Positions 8,799 through 18,792 are shown, numbered from the stretch's first letter. The stretch is DNA of 64,000 bases from Noviherbaspirillum soli (GCF_015352955.1 NZ_JACYOX010000025.1:1-64000); one strand, 5' to 3'. Numbers and translations: made by a program. The notes: a model not told the origin generated them from the letters alone.

Positions 8799-10223
8799 TC
8801 ATGGCCGGTACAGCAGGATCACTGTCGCCAGCAGCAACACATAGCCGATCGCATAGGGCAGATTCCACCAGGCCAGCCGGTAACTTGAAATCCGGGTCAG
8901 CGACTGCATCAGGCCCAGCGTGCCGCTGAATGGCCCCAGCATGTAGGTCAGCACCGAACTGCCGATCAGGGTCACCGCCAGCAGCTTGACATCGATGCCC
9001 AGCACTTCGGGCTTCAGCGACTCGCCCAGAAGCGCGATCGCCACCAGCGGATGCACGCCCAGCATGGCAACGGCCAGCGCCATCAAGGGCATGGAAATCA
9101 GGAACAGCCGGGTGCCCAGCGTATTGTGCAGCGCCAGGAAAGCCTGATTGACCGCATGGTCGACGCCGGAAAGATGCATGGCGCTGACAAAGAAGCCGGC
9201 CGCCAGAAAGATGGCGAACTGGTCCGCCATGCGCGGCAGCCGCGAGGCCATCTGCACCCTTGCCGCGCGCAGGAAGTCGCCGCCTTTGCCCAGCGTCATG
9301 CTCCAGGCCAATGCAAACGGAATCGCCAGCAGCGTCACCACGGTGAGCATGCCGATGCGCAGCAGATGGTCCAGCACGCCGATGGCGGCCACCATCAGCA
9401 CGATGGCCAGCAGCATCTGCCCGAGATGGCGCAGGGCCGGCCGCAACTGCGGCAGGTCGGCCGCCGGCTGCGCCGGCGCCTTGATCGCGGCCGGCTGGCC
9501 GCGCAGCTCGAACAGCCAGAACAGCACCCAGTTCAGCAGCAGGCCGGCCAGCGACATGGCCATCAGCAGGGGCAGCAGCGCTGTCCATTCCAGCTTCAGG
9601 CTGTGCAGCACCACGCCGACCACGCCCGACACCGGCGTCCACAGGATCGGCAGCACATAGCCGAACACGGTGGAGACCGTGGCAAAGCGCACCGGGTCGC
9701 GCAGCGGATAGCTGCCTGTCACGGGCGAGATGCTGGTCATCATGATGGGCACCGCCGCCAGGCTCATGAAGGAGCCGCACAGGAAGGCCAGTACCGTGAC
9801 CACGCAGTTCAGCTGGAACAGGCCGGCGATGCGGGCCCGCAGCACCGCCTCGATCGAATGGCCGTAACGCCCGAGCTGCACCGGAATGGATAGCAGCGGC
9901 AGCACCGAGAACAGGGCCATCAGGTAGAGCATGCTGCCGTGGGCCAGCAAATAGTCGGACCACGGCCGGCCGCTGCGCCACAGCATCAGGTAGCCGCCGC
10001 CCAGAAACAGCAGCGCCAGGATGCGGGCAATCGGTCCGCAGGACGGCAGGGACACGAGAATCGACAGCAGCGCCAGCAGCGCGGCCGCCGGCATCAGCGC
10101 CGGCAGGTGCGCCACCGTGGCGAGCAGGAAGGTGACGATGGCGGCGAGATAGAGCAGACCGCGCCATGCATCGGCCGTCGCTTCCATGCCGGCTACGCCC
10201 GGCCTATCCGACGCCAGTGCCAT
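8799..10223 (-). CDS. Polytopic membrane permease
   Basis: A protein of about 474 residues with 11-13 hydrophobic segments over its whole length, separated by short loops, and a central hydrophilic loop (ELRGQPAAIKAPAQPAAD). The layout resembles anion or dicarboxylate permeases of the ion-transporter superfamily, with two halves and conserved Gly/Pro-rich breaks (SLAAVPIMMTSISP, LGPFSGTLGLM). I cannot name a substrate. The start is uncertain: ATG at 10223 or 10187, and a TTG at 10289 is less likely. None has a strong ribosome site. Confidence 0.7.
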   Translation of the reverse strand: MALASDRPGVAGMEATADAWRGLLYLAAIVTFLLATVAHLPALMPAAALLALLSILVSLPSCGPIARILALLFLGGGYLMLWRSGRPWSDYLLAHGSMLYLMALFSVLPLLSIPVQLGRYGHSIEAVLRARIAGLFQLNCVVTVLAFLCGSFMSLAAVPIMMTSISPVTGSYPLRDPVRFATVSTVFGYVLPILWTPVSGVVGVVLHSLKLEWTALLPLLMAMSLAGLLLNWVLFWLFELRGQPAAIKAPAQPAADLPQLRPALRHLGQMLLAIVLMVAAIGVLDHLLRIGMLTVVTLLAIPFALAWSMTLGKGGDFLRAARVQMASRLPRMADQFAIFLAAGFFVSAMHLSGVDHAVNQAFLALHNTLGTRLFLISMPLMALAVAMLGVHPLVAIALLGESLKPEVLGIDVKLLAVTLIGSSVLTYMLGPFSGTLGLMQSLTRISSYRLAWWNLPYAIGYVLLLATVILLYRP

Positions 10224-10500
10224 GACCACCAACAACCCATCCAAGCCGCATGCCTTGTTCTCCCTGCGTTGCGCCGATCCTGTGAGCAAGGCCCATGCCG
10301 CGCCACCTCCGCGACCTTAGAGGCTGCCGCATGGAGTGTCAACGCGGGCGCGCGCATGCTGCCGAATCGAGCAAGAGCGCAGGACGTTGCGCTTGCCTTC
10401 ATGTTGCAGGTTGTGACGGCGGCGTGCCTGACTTACCATTCAATTGGTCAACATGGTTGACGTCAGCCTTTCCACCGCCGCATACACCAGGAGACACCTC

Positions 10501-11199
10501 ATGCGTCTTACCCGCAATCGCCATGCCCGTCTTGCCCTCTGCCTTGCCCTTGCCGCTGCTGCCGCCGGCTGTGCCGGCAGCCGTTACGCACCGGGCGACA
10601 ATGCCTCCGCGCAGGCGGGCAGCCCGATGACCTTCTTCGTGACCAGCGCCGGCAGCGGCAAGGGCGCCAACCTGGGCGGCCTGGCCGGCGCCGACCAGAT
10701 CTGCCAGACCCTGGCCGCCAAGGCAGGCGCGGGCGACCATACCTGGCGCGCCTATCTGAGCACGAGCGCCAACGGCATGGGTCCGGCGGTCAATGCGCGC
10801 GACCGCATCGGCCGCGGCCCGTGGCAGAACGCCAAGGGCGTCGTGATCGCGAAGGACGTGGAAACCCTGCACGGGACCAATAACCTGAACAAGGAAACCG
10901 CGCTGACGGAGAAGGGTGAAAAGGTCAACGGCCGCACCGACCAGCCCAACTTCCATGACATCCTGACCGGCTCGCAGCCCGACGGCCGCGCCTTCGGCGG
11001 CGAAAAGGACATGACCTGCAGCAACTGGACCAGCAGCGGCGAAGGCGCCGCGATGGTGGGCCACCATGACCGCATGGGCCTGAACACCGAGCCGCCGGCG
11101 CTGTCATGGAATTCCTCGCATCCGAGCCGCGGCTGCAGCCAGGAAGCGCTGCGCGGCACCGGCGGCGCCGGCCTCCTGTACTGCTTCGCGGCCAAGTAG
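10501..11199 (+). CDS. Lectin-like (C-type-lectin-fold) lipoprotein
   Basis: The protein has 232 residues. The N-terminus is a lipoprotein signal (LALAAAAAGCAG), predicting an acylated cysteine near residue 22. The mature part starts with MTFFVTSAGSGKGANLGGLA and has GADQICQ, NFHDILTGS, TCSNWTSSGEG and a terminal GGAGLLYCFA. This pattern is seen in bacterial proteins annotated as lectin or DUF1554-like. The role is likely periplasmic or surface glycan binding (inference). The ATG at 10501 has AGGAG 8 bases upstream; the open frame from 10444 is not used. Confidence 0.8.
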   Translation: MRLTRNRHARLALCLALAAAAAGCAGSRYAPGDNASAQAGSPMTFFVTSAGSGKGANLGGLAGADQICQTLAAKAGAGDHTWRAYLSTSANGMGPAVNARDRIGRGPWQNAKGVVIAKDVETLHGTNNLNKETALTEKGEKVNGRTDQPNFHDILTGSQPDGRAFGGEKDMTCSNWTSSGEGAAMVGHHDRMGLNTEPPALSWNSSHPSRGCSQEALRGTGGAGLLYCFAAK

Positions 11200-11253
11200 A
11201 AAAATCCGGGCGGAGCGCAATGCGTCAGGCTTGCTTGACACGCCATTGATGTC

Positions 11254-11290
11254 GCATGGTGGAATGCCCCGAAGGGATATTCCACCATGC
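11254..11290. repeat. REP-like palindrome 1
   Basis: A perfect 12-bp inverted repeat (GCATGGTGGAAT / ATTCCACCATGC) flanks a CCCCGAAGGG-like centre. It lies 55 bp after the lectin-like gene and close to a second, related palindrome. Confidence 0.75.
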
Positions 11291-11337
11291 GTGGACCAGG
11301 GAAGGTCCTTGGCATGACCTCTGCAGCATGCAACCGC

Positions 11338-11364
11338 GGTGCAATGCCCTTCGGGTATTGCACC
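11338..11364. repeat. REP-like palindrome 2
   Basis: An 8-bp perfect inverted repeat (GGTGCAAT / ATTGCACC) with the centre GCCCTTCGGGT. It has the same architecture as the palindrome at 11254-11290 and lies between two convergent genes. Confidence 0.7.
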
Positions 11365-11411
11365 CTACGAATCGCGGTGCGGCGCTGCCCAAGGCAATCT
11401 GGCCTGGCCGC

Positions 11412-13166
11412 CTATTGCGCCGCGCAGGTAAAGCTGGCCGCCGCGTTGATGTCTCCCGTCAGGTTATAGCGCGGGAAGGTCGGATACTCGCACAGCGGCC
11501 GGGTGCGGCCGGGCACGCCGGTGCGGTCGGCCACCACCTGGGCCGGCGGCGCAATGCCTTTCTCCACCCAGTTCTCCAGCGTCGTCACCGAGTCCCATGC
11601 GGCATTGAACACCGTGCTGGTGGAATGGCCATAGCCGGGGATCTCGTAATAGCGCATGAAGCCGGTCACCGCGGCCGCGCCCATGGTATTGCGGATGCGG
11701 TTGAAGTATTGCTCGGTGGCGCGGGTGCTGACCAGCGCATCGTGCGAGCCGTGCGCCATCAGGATCTTGCCGCCGCGCGCCTGGAAGGCCGACAGGTCGG
11801 TCCTGTTCGCATCCTGGATGCCGCTCAGCTCCACGATCCGGTTCTGCCAGATGGTGGGGTTCTGCGGGCCCAGCTGCAGCGAATTGAAGTTGGGGTTGCG
11901 GGTGACGAAATACTTCACCCACTGGTCCCAGAAGGTGCTGCCATACGGCGGCATGCTGGTCGCGGTCACCGCCGGCATCGGGTTGGCCGGCTGCTCGGTG
12001 CCCATCGACAGCGTCAGCACCGCGGGCTGCAGCGGATCGTTGCCGGGGTTGCCGAAGTCGGTGCCCCAGGTATTGAAGCCGGGATAGCTGCGCTCGCCGC
12101 TGGCCAGCGCATAGTTCAGCTGCAGCGGCGTGTTGATCACATTGAAGGAAGCGATCTGCACATCCGACAGGCAGGTGTCGCCGCTGTCGGCGCCGTTGGC
12201 GCAGCGCACCGGCTGACCGCCCGGCGAGGCGTCGACGGTGGCGGTCGTGGGATTGAAGCTGGCATTGCAGGCGACCACATTGCTGATCACGCCGTCGCGG
12301 GCGCCGTCCAGCCCGTCGCAGGCCGCGATGGCAGCGTCGTACAGCACGCGGCGCTTGGCGCGGTTCGGATACGCATTCGGCAAGGCCAGCTGGCGGGTGA
12401 TGCGGCCGAACTGCAGGTCGAGGCTGGCCGCATTCCAGGCTGGGTACAGCACGATGGCGCCGTCGAAGTCGGACGGCCAGTTCTGCACCGCCAGCAGCGC
12501 TTCGCGCCCGCCGGTGAAGCCGCCGGCGAAATAGGTCTTCTGCACCGCGTCCGCATAGCGCGCCTTGATGATGGCCATGGCAGTGTCGCGGGTTTTCTTG
12601 ATGGCGTTGCCGGCGAAGTTGCGAAGCGCCTCTTCATTGACGCCGAAGCTGCCGTCGCGGCTGCCGTTGGCATTGGCCTGGTGGCCGGAATCGCTGCCGA
12701 AGGTGGCATAGCCGCGTCCAAGCGGCACCTGCCTGTCGGTCGGGCCGGCTGGCACATTGGCCACGCCGGTGGCGATGGTGCCGTCATAGCCGCTGCCGCC
12801 GAACATCATGGCCTTGCGGTTCCAGTTTTCCGGCAGGTTCACCTGGAACTTGATCTTCGGCGCGTTTGCATCCACCGGATTGATATCGCCCAGCACCCGG
12901 CAGTATTGGCCGACCGCGCTGGCGCCGCTGCCGGCTGCCGGGACCACGGTCGCGCTGGTCACCGTGGCGCCGGTGGTGGCCAGGCCGATGCTGGAAGCCG
13001 GTATCGTCATGCCGGCCAGCTGGGCGCAGGCCACGGCGGCCTGCGTGGGCGCCAGGTTGCTGTCATGCCTGCTCCCGCCGCCGCAGGCGGACAGGCCCGC
13101 TGCCGCCAGCACGGCGATAGTGATGATGATGGGCGCGGCCTGGCGTTTCCTCGTGTTGAAGCGCAT
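11412..13166 (-). CDS. Tannase/feruloyl-esterase family lipoprotein lacking the catalytic serine
   Basis: A 584-residue secreted protein. The N-terminus is a lipoprotein signal ending LSACGGG. Family features include NLPENWNRKAMMFGGSGYDG, WPSDFDGAIVLYPA and the acid-region stretch ILMAHGSHDALV. The nucleophile motif, normally GCSTGG, reads GGFTGG here. The His motif, normally GHC, reads YGHSTS. So the catalytic Ser and both cysteines of the family's CS-HC disulfide are missing, while Asp and His remain. The protein may bind rather than hydrolyse, or use another residue. AGGAG lies 4-8 bases before the ATG at 13166; the ORF from 13262 is not used. Confidence 0.8.
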   Translation of the reverse strand: MRFNTRKRQAAPIIITIAVLAAAGLSACGGGSRHDSNLAPTQAAVACAQLAGMTIPASSIGLATTGATVTSATVVPAAGSGASAVGQYCRVLGDINPVDANAPKIKFQVNLPENWNRKAMMFGGSGYDGTIATGVANVPAGPTDRQVPLGRGYATFGSDSGHQANANGSRDGSFGVNEEALRNFAGNAIKKTRDTAMAIIKARYADAVQKTYFAGGFTGGREALLAVQNWPSDFDGAIVLYPAWNAASLDLQFGRITRQLALPNAYPNRAKRRVLYDAAIAACDGLDGARDGVISNVVACNASFNPTTATVDASPGGQPVRCANGADSGDTCLSDVQIASFNVINTPLQLNYALASGERSYPGFNTWGTDFGNPGNDPLQPAVLTLSMGTEQPANPMPAVTATSMPPYGSTFWDQWVKYFVTRNPNFNSLQLGPQNPTIWQNRIVELSGIQDANRTDLSAFQARGGKILMAHGSHDALVSTRATEQYFNRIRNTMGAAAVTGFMRYYEIPGYGHSTSTVFNAAWDSVTTLENWVEKGIAPPAQVVADRTGVPGRTRPLCEYPTFPRYNLTGDINAAASFTCAAQ

Positions 13167-13307
13167 GTCTCCTGCTCCTGCTCCTGTTCGTATCGTTATG
13201 GCCGCAATGGCGGCACGACCATCATAGGAAACAACCAGCCAGGAAAGATTGAGTCGGCGCAATGTGCGCAGAGCGCAAAGCGGCGCCCTGCCCGCTGCCT
13301 GGAAGCC

Positions 13308-15443
13308 TTACCGGGCCTGCCTGCCGCCAGCCACCGCCTGCGCCAGACTGGCGGGCAGCCTTGCATAGCGCAGGAACTCCATGCTGAAGCTGGCCCTGCC
13401 CTGCGTCAGCGAGCGCAGCGTGGTGGCGTAGCCGAACATCTCCGCCAACGGCACCTCGGCCCGCAGCAGCCGGCCGCCGGCGATCTCATCCATGCCGCGC
13501 ACCTGGCCGCGCCGGCTTGCGAGGTCGCCCAGCACGTCGCCGGTATGCTCGTCCGGCGTCTCCACGCCGACCGCCATCACAGGTTCGAGCAGCACGACGC
13601 CGGCTTTCCTGCAGCCATCGCGCAACGCCATCGCGGCCGCCACCCGGTAGGCGTTTTCGCTGGCGTCGACCTCATGCCAGGAGCCGCCGGTCAGCGTGAC
13701 CGTCAAATCCGTCAGCGGATAGCCGGCCAGCACGCCGCCGGCCATCGCGTCGCGCACGCCCTTTTCCACCGCGGGAATGAATTCGTGCGGAATGGCGCCG
13801 CCCCTGACCGCATCGACGAAGGTGAAGCCGGCGCCGGCCGGCAGCGGCGCTATCCTCAGCACCACATGGCCATACTGCCCGTGGCCGCCTGACTGGCGGA
13901 TGAACTTGCCCTCGCTGGCCTCGCAGATGCCGCGCACGGTTTCGCGGTAAGCCACCTGCGGCGCGCCGACCTGGGCATCGACGCTGAATTCGCGGCGCAT
14001 GCGCTCCACCAGGATTTCCAGGTGCAGTTCGCCCATGCCGGAGATCACGGTCTGGCCCGACTCGGGATCGATGCGCACATGAAACGACGGGTCTTCCTGC
14101 GCCAGCCGCTCCAGCGCATGCGCCATGCGGTCATGGTCGGCCTGGGTGCGCGGCTCCACCGCCTGCGCAATCACCGGCTCCGGGAAGGCGATCTGCTCCA
14201 GCATCAGCGGGTGCGTTGGGTCGCACAGGGTGTCGCCGGTCGACACGGTCTTCAGGCCGACAGCGGCGGCGATGTCGCCGGCATGGACTTCGCTGATCTC
14301 GGTGCGATGGTTCGCATGCATCTGCAGCAGACGGCCAATGCGCTCGCGCTTGCCGCGCAGCGTGTTCCATACCGTGTCGCCGGCATGCAGCGTGCCGGAA
14401 TACACCCGGAAGTAAACCAGCTGGCCGGCGAACGGGTCGGTCATGATCTTGAAGGCCAGCGCGGCGAACGGCGCCTTGCTGTCGGGCGCGCGCTCGACCG
14501 GCCTGCCCTCGCTATCGATGCCGACCACCGGCGGCAGGTCCGACGGCGCCGGCAGATAGTCGAGCACGGCGTCGAGCAGCGGCTGCACGCCACGATTGCG
14601 ATGGGCGCTGCCGCACAGCATGGGCATGATCTCGCCGGCGATGGTGCGGCGCCGCAGCGCCTGCCTCAACTCCTCGACGGAGATGTCGGCGCCGTCGAGG
14701 TATTTCTGCAGCAGCGCGTCGTCATCCTCGACCGCCGCCTCCACCAGCGCGGCGCGCCACTGCGCAGCGCGTTCCAGCAAGTGCGCCGGGATCTCGGCCA
14801 TATGGAAGCGCTGCCCCTGCCCTTCCTCGTCCCAGACGATGGCGCGCATCGTCAGCAGGTCGATCATGCCGTTGAAGTCGGGGCCTTCCTCCAGCGGCAG
14901 CTGGAGCGGCACCGGCGTGCCCTTGAGCCGGTCGATGATCTGCTGGCGCACCCGGAAGAAATCGGCGCCGGCCCGGTCCATCTTGTTGACGAAGGCAATC
15001 CGCGGCACCCGGTACCGGGCAGCCTGGCGCCACACGGTTTCCGACTGCGGCTGAACCCCGCTGACAGCGTCGTACAGCATGCAGACGCCGTCGAGCACCC
15101 GCAGCGAGCGCTCGACCTCGACCGTGAAATCCACATGGCCGGGCGTGTCGATGATATTGATGCGGTGCGCCGGCCGGCCGCCGTCCATGCCTTGCCAGTA
15201 GCAGGTGGTGGCGGCGGCGGTGATGGTGATGCCGCGTTCCTGCTCCTGCTCCATCCAGTCCATCGTGGCCGAGCCTTGGTCGACCTCGCCGATGCGGTGG
15301 CTGATGCCGGCATAGAACAGGATGCGCTCGGTCAGCGTGGTCTTGCCGGCGTCAATATGGGCGGAAATGCCGATGTTGCGGTAGCGCGTGACCGGCGTGG
15401 CCGCCGCGACGCCATCGGACCGCGCAACGGGTCCCGTGGCCAT
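13308..15443 (-). CDS. fusA: Translation elongation factor G (second-type copy)
   Basis: A 711-residue GTPase that drives ribosomal translocation. The G motifs are AHIDAGKTT at residues 28-36, DTPGHVDF, and [11 protein letters not shown]. Domain II and the family stretches [18 protein letters not shown] and [14 protein letters not shown] are also present. No rpsL, rpsG or tuf neighbours exist, so this is a stand-alone EF-G of the kind Burkholderiales carry in addition to the str-operon copy (inference). It starts 8 bases after the CBS-domain gene stop, so the two are probably cotranscribed. Confidence 0.93.
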   Translation of the reverse strand: MATGPVARSDGVAAATPVTRYRNIGISAHIDAGKTTLTERILFYAGISHRIGEVDQGSATMDWMEQEQERGITITAAATTCYWQGMDGGRPAHRINIIDTPGHVDFTVEVERSLRVLDGVCMLYDAVSGVQPQSETVWRQAARYRVPRIAFVNKMDRAGADFFRVRQQIIDRLKGTPVPLQLPLEEGPDFNGMIDLLTMRAIVWDEEGQGQRFHMAEIPAHLLERAAQWRAALVEAAVEDDDALLQKYLDGADISVEELRQALRRRTIAGEIMPMLCGSAHRNRGVQPLLDAVLDYLPAPSDLPPVVGIDSEGRPVERAPDSKAPFAALAFKIMTDPFAGQLVYFRVYSGTLHAGDTVWNTLRGKRERIGRLLQMHANHRTEISEVHAGDIAAAVGLKTVSTGDTLCDPTHPLMLEQIAFPEPVIAQAVEPRTQADHDRMAHALERLAQEDPSFHVRIDPESGQTVISGMGELHLEILVERMRREFSVDAQVGAPQVAYRETVRGICEASEGKFIRQSGGHGQYGHVVLRIAPLPAGAGFTFVDAVRGGAIPHEFIPAVEKGVRDAMAGGVLAGYPLTDLTVTLTGGSWHEVDASENAYRVAAAMALRDGCRKAGVVLLEPVMAVGVETPDEHTGDVLGDLASRRGQVRGMDEIAGGRLLRAEVPLAEMFGYATTLRSLTQGRASFSMEFLRYARLPASLAQAVAGGRQAR

Positions 15444-15451
15444 GCGTCACC

Positions 15452-15892
15452 TCAGGCATGCTGGCCGCTGATGTAGTGTTCCAGCTGCTCGATGGTGAAC
15501 TGCTGGTCCGAGATGATGTCCTTGACCAGGTCGCCCATCGAGATCAGGCCGATCAGCCGGCCGCCCTCCATCACCGGCAGGTGGCGCACCCGGCTGTTTG
15601 CCATCAGCGCCATGCAGTCTTCATTGCTCTGCTGCGGACGCACGTACAGCACCGTGGGACTCATGATCTCGCGCACCGCGGTCTGGTCGGAATTGCGGCC
15701 CATCAGGATGACCTTGCGCGCATAGTCGCGCTCGCTGACCATGCCGACGATGGCGCCGCCTTCCATCACCACCAGCGCCCCGATGCCATGTTCGGCCATG
15801 CGGCGGATCGCCTCCAGCACGGTCTCGCCGGGACTGATGGTGTGCACTTCGGTCCCGCCCTTGGCATGCAGTATCTGGGAAACGGTCTTCAT
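15452..15892 (-). CDS. Tandem CBS-domain protein
   Basis: A 146-residue protein made of two CBS motifs: residues ~7-60 (TVLEAIRRMAEHGIGALVVM, GMVSERDYARKV) and ~75-130 (DCMALMANSRVRHLPVM, LIGLISMGDLV). Such pairs bind adenosine nucleotides and act as energy sensors. The partner is unknown. It is first in a two-gene unit with the EF-G gene and may link elongation-factor expression to energy state (inference). AAAGG lies upstream of the ATG at suitable spacing. Confidence 0.9.
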   Translation of the reverse strand: MKTVSQILHAKGGTEVHTISPGETVLEAIRRMAEHGIGALVVMEGGAIVGMVSERDYARKVILMGRNSDQTAVREIMSPTVLYVRPQQSNEDCMALMANSRVRHLPVMEGGRLIGLISMGDLVKDIISDQQFTIEQLEHYISGQHA

Positions 15893-16216
15893 CGTTCATC
15901 CTTTCGCTGGGTTGGTCATACGGAAAATGGCTTTGCCTGCGGTGTGCTGCCGCGCCGGAAGACAGCTGCATTCTGCCGGCGAATGACGAATCGGATGGAA
16001 GCAGTATAGACACTATCGCCCGCTTCATGGGCGTCGATAAAGCGCTGTTGGCGTGGATCAGGCCGGCGGCGGCGGCATTTTTGGGCCCGATCCGGCTTTC
16101 ATGCGGCCAGATAGGCACATCCCGCGTTTTATTTGCAAGAAAAGCGGGCTGACGGCTACTGTTTTCGCTTGTTATTCCGCTAAAATTCAAGCCCCTCTAT
16201 CTCACAGGCAAGTACC
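15893..16216. promoter_or_regulatory. Divergent promoter region, CBS/EF-G and HU
   Basis: 324 bp lie between divergent genes. On the plus strand TAAAAT at 16182-16187 is a plausible -10 element for the HU gene, but the -35 is weak. No gene is seen. Confidence 0.35.
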
Positions 16217-16501
16217 ATGAAAAAATCAGAAATGATCGATCACATCGCGCAGACGCACACCCTGACCAAGGTCGAAGCCAACCGTGTGCTCGACACCGTG
16301 ATTGGCATCATCCACACCGACCTGAAGAAGGAAGGCCGCTGCTCGATTCCCGGCCTGGGAACCTTCAGCGTGACCAAGCGCGCCGCCCGCACCGGCCGCA
16401 ACCCGGCCACCGGCGAAAAGCTCAAGATCAAGGCGTCCAAGAACGCCCGCTTCAAGGCCGCACCGGCCCTGAAGGAAATCATCGCCAAGGTAAAGATCTG
16501 A
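16217..16501 (+). CDS. HU-family DNA-binding protein
   Basis: A 94-residue nucleoid protein. It has the standard HU/IHF layout: two N-terminal helices (MKKSEMIDHIAQ, EANRVLDTVIGIIHTDLK), then the beta region GRCSIPGLGTFSV and the DNA-binding arm RAARTGRNPATGEKLKI with its conserved RNP tip. It dimerises and bends DNA. The Lys-rich C-terminus is complete. It stands alone with its own promoter region. It could equally be called HU-alpha or HU-beta, so I give no symbol. Confidence 0.93.
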   Translation: MKKSEMIDHIAQTHTLTKVEANRVLDTVIGIIHTDLKKEGRCSIPGLGTFSVTKRAARTGRNPATGEKLKIKASKNARFKAAPALKEIIAKVKI

Positions 16502-16557
16502 GCCAGGCTTGCTGAGAAGTCCATGCGCGGCGCAACGCGCCGCGCAGTTTTTCCCGC

Positions 16558-17445
16558 CTAGCGCGGTTCCCGCTGCCGCTGATATTCGGCGCGCTTCATG
16601 TCCATGTAGTCTTCCCGCTCGACCTCGCGCAACTGGCGCGCGTAACGTTCGGTCGCGCTGAACCAGTCCTTCAGCCGTCGCTCGAACTGCTCGCTTCCTG
16701 GCGCATCCACTTCCTTCAGATAGGAATCGATTGCCAGGTAATAGCGCATGGTGTTGCGCTCCACCACGCCGCGCACGCCGCCGATATAGGCTGGCTTGCC
16801 GCCCTCGTCGCCGGTGACGGTGAAGCCGACCTTGTTGGCGCCGACGGTCGCCAGGTAGCCCTGCATGCCCAGCTTGCCGGCCATGCCGTAGGAATAGGAA
16901 TAGGTCAGGTGCAGCAGCGTCCTGCGGCTGTCGACCGCGCCGGCCTCGACCAGGATGCGATAGTCGCTGGTGCCCACCGGCCCCTTGTCGGCCGACATCT
17001 TCACGTCGAGGTAATCGGGCGTACTCTCGGCCTTGTAGCCGAAGTCGACGCGGTAGGCCTGGTCCAGCGGCTGCGGGTCCTTCTTGCCGATATAGACCGT
17101 CAGGCCCGGCCCGCCATCGACTTCGGCCGCGCGGCAGTACTTGGTGTTGAGATGCAGGATCAGCACGTCGCACCACTGCTCGCGCGTCTTCAGCGCGGCT
17201 GCGACTTTCTCCAGCGGATAGTCGAGCAGCGCATAGGCTTCGCCCTTCAACTGCTTGGGATTCTCGGTGGATTCGATATACAGCGGCTGGCCGAACTGGT
17301 TGCTGGCAAGCCGGGGCTTGAGTTCCGCATACTTCTGGCGCAGCGCCTCGGCGCCGTCGGCGGCATGGGTCAGGGCCGCGGCGGCAAGGCCGACGGCAAA
17401 CGAGATGGCCTGGAACAAGCGCAGGCAGCGGGAACGGTAGGCCAT
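16558..17445 (-). CDS. Exported hypothetical protein
   Basis: A 295-residue protein with a Sec signal peptide (hydrophobic run about residues 9-25, cleavage near THA-AD). The mature protein has no transmembrane segment and contains YSYGMAGKLGMQGYLATVG and an acidic/basic C-terminal helix (REVEREDYMDMKRAEYQRQR). It is probably periplasmic. I do not recognise the family with certainty; the pattern of hydrophobic strands could fit a START-like or lipid-binding fold. It converges with the HU gene. Confidence 0.7.
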   Translation of the reverse strand: MAYRSRCLRLFQAISFAVGLAAAALTHAADGAEALRQKYAELKPRLASNQFGQPLYIESTENPKQLKGEAYALLDYPLEKVAAALKTREQWCDVLILHLNTKYCRAAEVDGGPGLTVYIGKKDPQPLDQAYRVDFGYKAESTPDYLDVKMSADKGPVGTSDYRILVEAGAVDSRRTLLHLTYSYSYGMAGKLGMQGYLATVGANKVGFTVTGDEGGKPAYIGGVRGVVERNTMRYYLAIDSYLKEVDAPGSEQFERRLKDWFSATERYARQLREVEREDYMDMKRAEYQRQREPR

Positions 17446-17616
17446 GATGGTGGCGGCACATGGCCCGCGAGCTTGCTCAAGGCACGGTGCCGCAAGATGT
17501 GTTTGAAAACCTTATCTTAAATCCGCTATGGCAGAGCATCGGTACGACAGCGCACATCCTCTATTGAGGTACCTCCAACAAGGTCGTCGACAGGAAGGTA
17601 TGGAGGGGAAGGAAAA

Positions 17617-17653
17617 CACAAAAGAAAAAGGGCCAGATCTTGCGATCTGACCC
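17617..17653 (-). terminator. Terminator downstream of tRNA-Arg
   Basis: On the minus strand a 10-bp stem (GGGTCAGATC / GATCTGGCCC, two wobbles) with a GCAA loop is followed by TTTTTCTTTT. It begins 7 bases after the tRNA 3' end. Confidence 0.88.
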
Positions 17654-17659
17654 TTAAAT

Positions 17660-17736
17660 TGGTGCGGCTGGCAGGAATCGAACCCACGACCCCTTGGTTC
17701 GTAGCCAAGTACTCTATCCAGCTGAGCTACAGCCGC
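17660..17736 (-). tRNA. tRNA-Arg (anticodon ACG)
   Basis: A full cloverleaf is readable on the minus strand: acceptor GCGGCTG/CAGCCGC, D arm with AGCTCAGCTGGATAGAG, anticodon stem CTTGG/CCAAG around loop CTACGAA, T arm with GGTTCGAATCC, and an encoded CCA. The anticodon ACG (A34 normally edited to inosine) reads CGN arginine codons. A strong terminator follows. Confidence 0.97.
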
Positions 17737-18007
17737 TTGGTAATGCACCGTCTTTTTAAAACGGTTTGTCAGGCTCTGACGGCATTGCCGTCATCAATGA
17801 CTGTTTCTGCGACTCGGTTACTGCTGTTCGTCGTCAGGAGCCGGGATTCTAACAAAGGTTTTCACGATCGGCAATGCCCAGGGAAATTTTTGTGATGTGG
17901 CAAACTGCGGCTGCCACCACAAAACCATGCAGGCCGGCGCCGACCTGCCTATAGTAGCGCCGTAGCGCAAGGCCATTCCCATCCCATCCATCGTTGCCAT
18001 CGACACC

Positions 18008-18454
18008 ATGCCTCCCAGGTCCGTTTCCAGCAAACCCGTTCCTACTTCCTGCGGCACGCTGGTGATCAATCAGCGCGGCCAGATCCTGCTCTGCCATGTC
18101 ACCGGCACCCGCAACTGGGATATTCCCAAGGGCATGCAGGACCCTGGCGAGTCCACGCTGCAGGCGGCCATGCGCGAGCTGGTCGAGGAAGCCGGCCTGG
18201 CCTTCGACAGCGACGCCTTCGAGGATCTCGGCAGCTTCGACTACCGGCCCGACAAGCGGCTGCATCTTTACAAAGTGCGCGCGCCCGAGACACTGGATTG
18301 CCTCGACCATCTCTGCTGCACCAGCCATTTCCCGCATCACATTACCGGCAAGGCCACGCCCGAGGTCGACGGCTTCCGCTGGGCTGCCCGCGATCAGGTA
18401 CGCAGCCTGTGCTGGCCGCGCATGGCGCAGCGGCTGCTGTCACTGGACTGGTAG
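18008..18454 (+). CDS. Nudix hydrolase
   Basis: A 148-residue pyrophosphohydrolase. The Nudix box spans residues 42-64 with all key positions: G42, E48, R56, E57, E60, E61, G63. NWDIPKG just before it is typical of the (di)nucleoside polyphosphate or NUDIX 'phosphohistidine/SixA-like' branch, but the substrate cannot be assigned. Metal-dependent hydrolysis of a nucleoside-diphosphate-linked compound is expected. The ATG at 18008 is the first good start; the ribosome site is weak. Confidence 0.9.
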   Translation: MPPRSVSSKPVPTSCGTLVINQRGQILLCHVTGTRNWDIPKGMQDPGESTLQAAMRELVEEAGLAFDSDAFEDLGSFDYRPDKRLHLYKVRAPETLDCLDHLCCTSHFPHHITGKATPEVDGFRWAARDQVRSLCWPRMAQRLLSLDW

Positions 18455-18792
18455 ATCGATTCGGCTACCACTGCAGCCCGCACCAGGGGCAGCCAATCGC
18501 CAAACTGTTGAGCGCAATCTCCTTCGATGCGCGAAGTGGCAACTAAAGCATGCGCACCTTGTCAGACTGCCATGTTCGCCTGGCAAGGCAACAGGTTTAT
18601 TGACGCCGCACGAGTGCTTTCGACAGTGGCGGCCACCTTGGCCGCCCTGCGCCTGGCCTGTGGCGAACAGGCATTGCCGTAATAAGGCCTGCGCGCATCT
18701 GCGCTGATAAAGGGCTTTGTTGCCGGCCGCCTGCGGGCCAGTAGCGATGGCCCGGCAAGCCATGCCTGGCCATCGCGCTTCACAACGACAAC
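18455..18792. other. Intergenic region
   Basis: 338 bp after the Nudix gene. Short ORFs are present on both strands but none has recognisable content. I see no RNA gene and no clear terminator. Confidence 0.4.

Noticed and set aside
11256-13892. Long plus-strand frame opposite the tannase-family gene
   Set aside because: Shadow of the minus-strand gene, which has signal peptide, motifs and a ribosome site.
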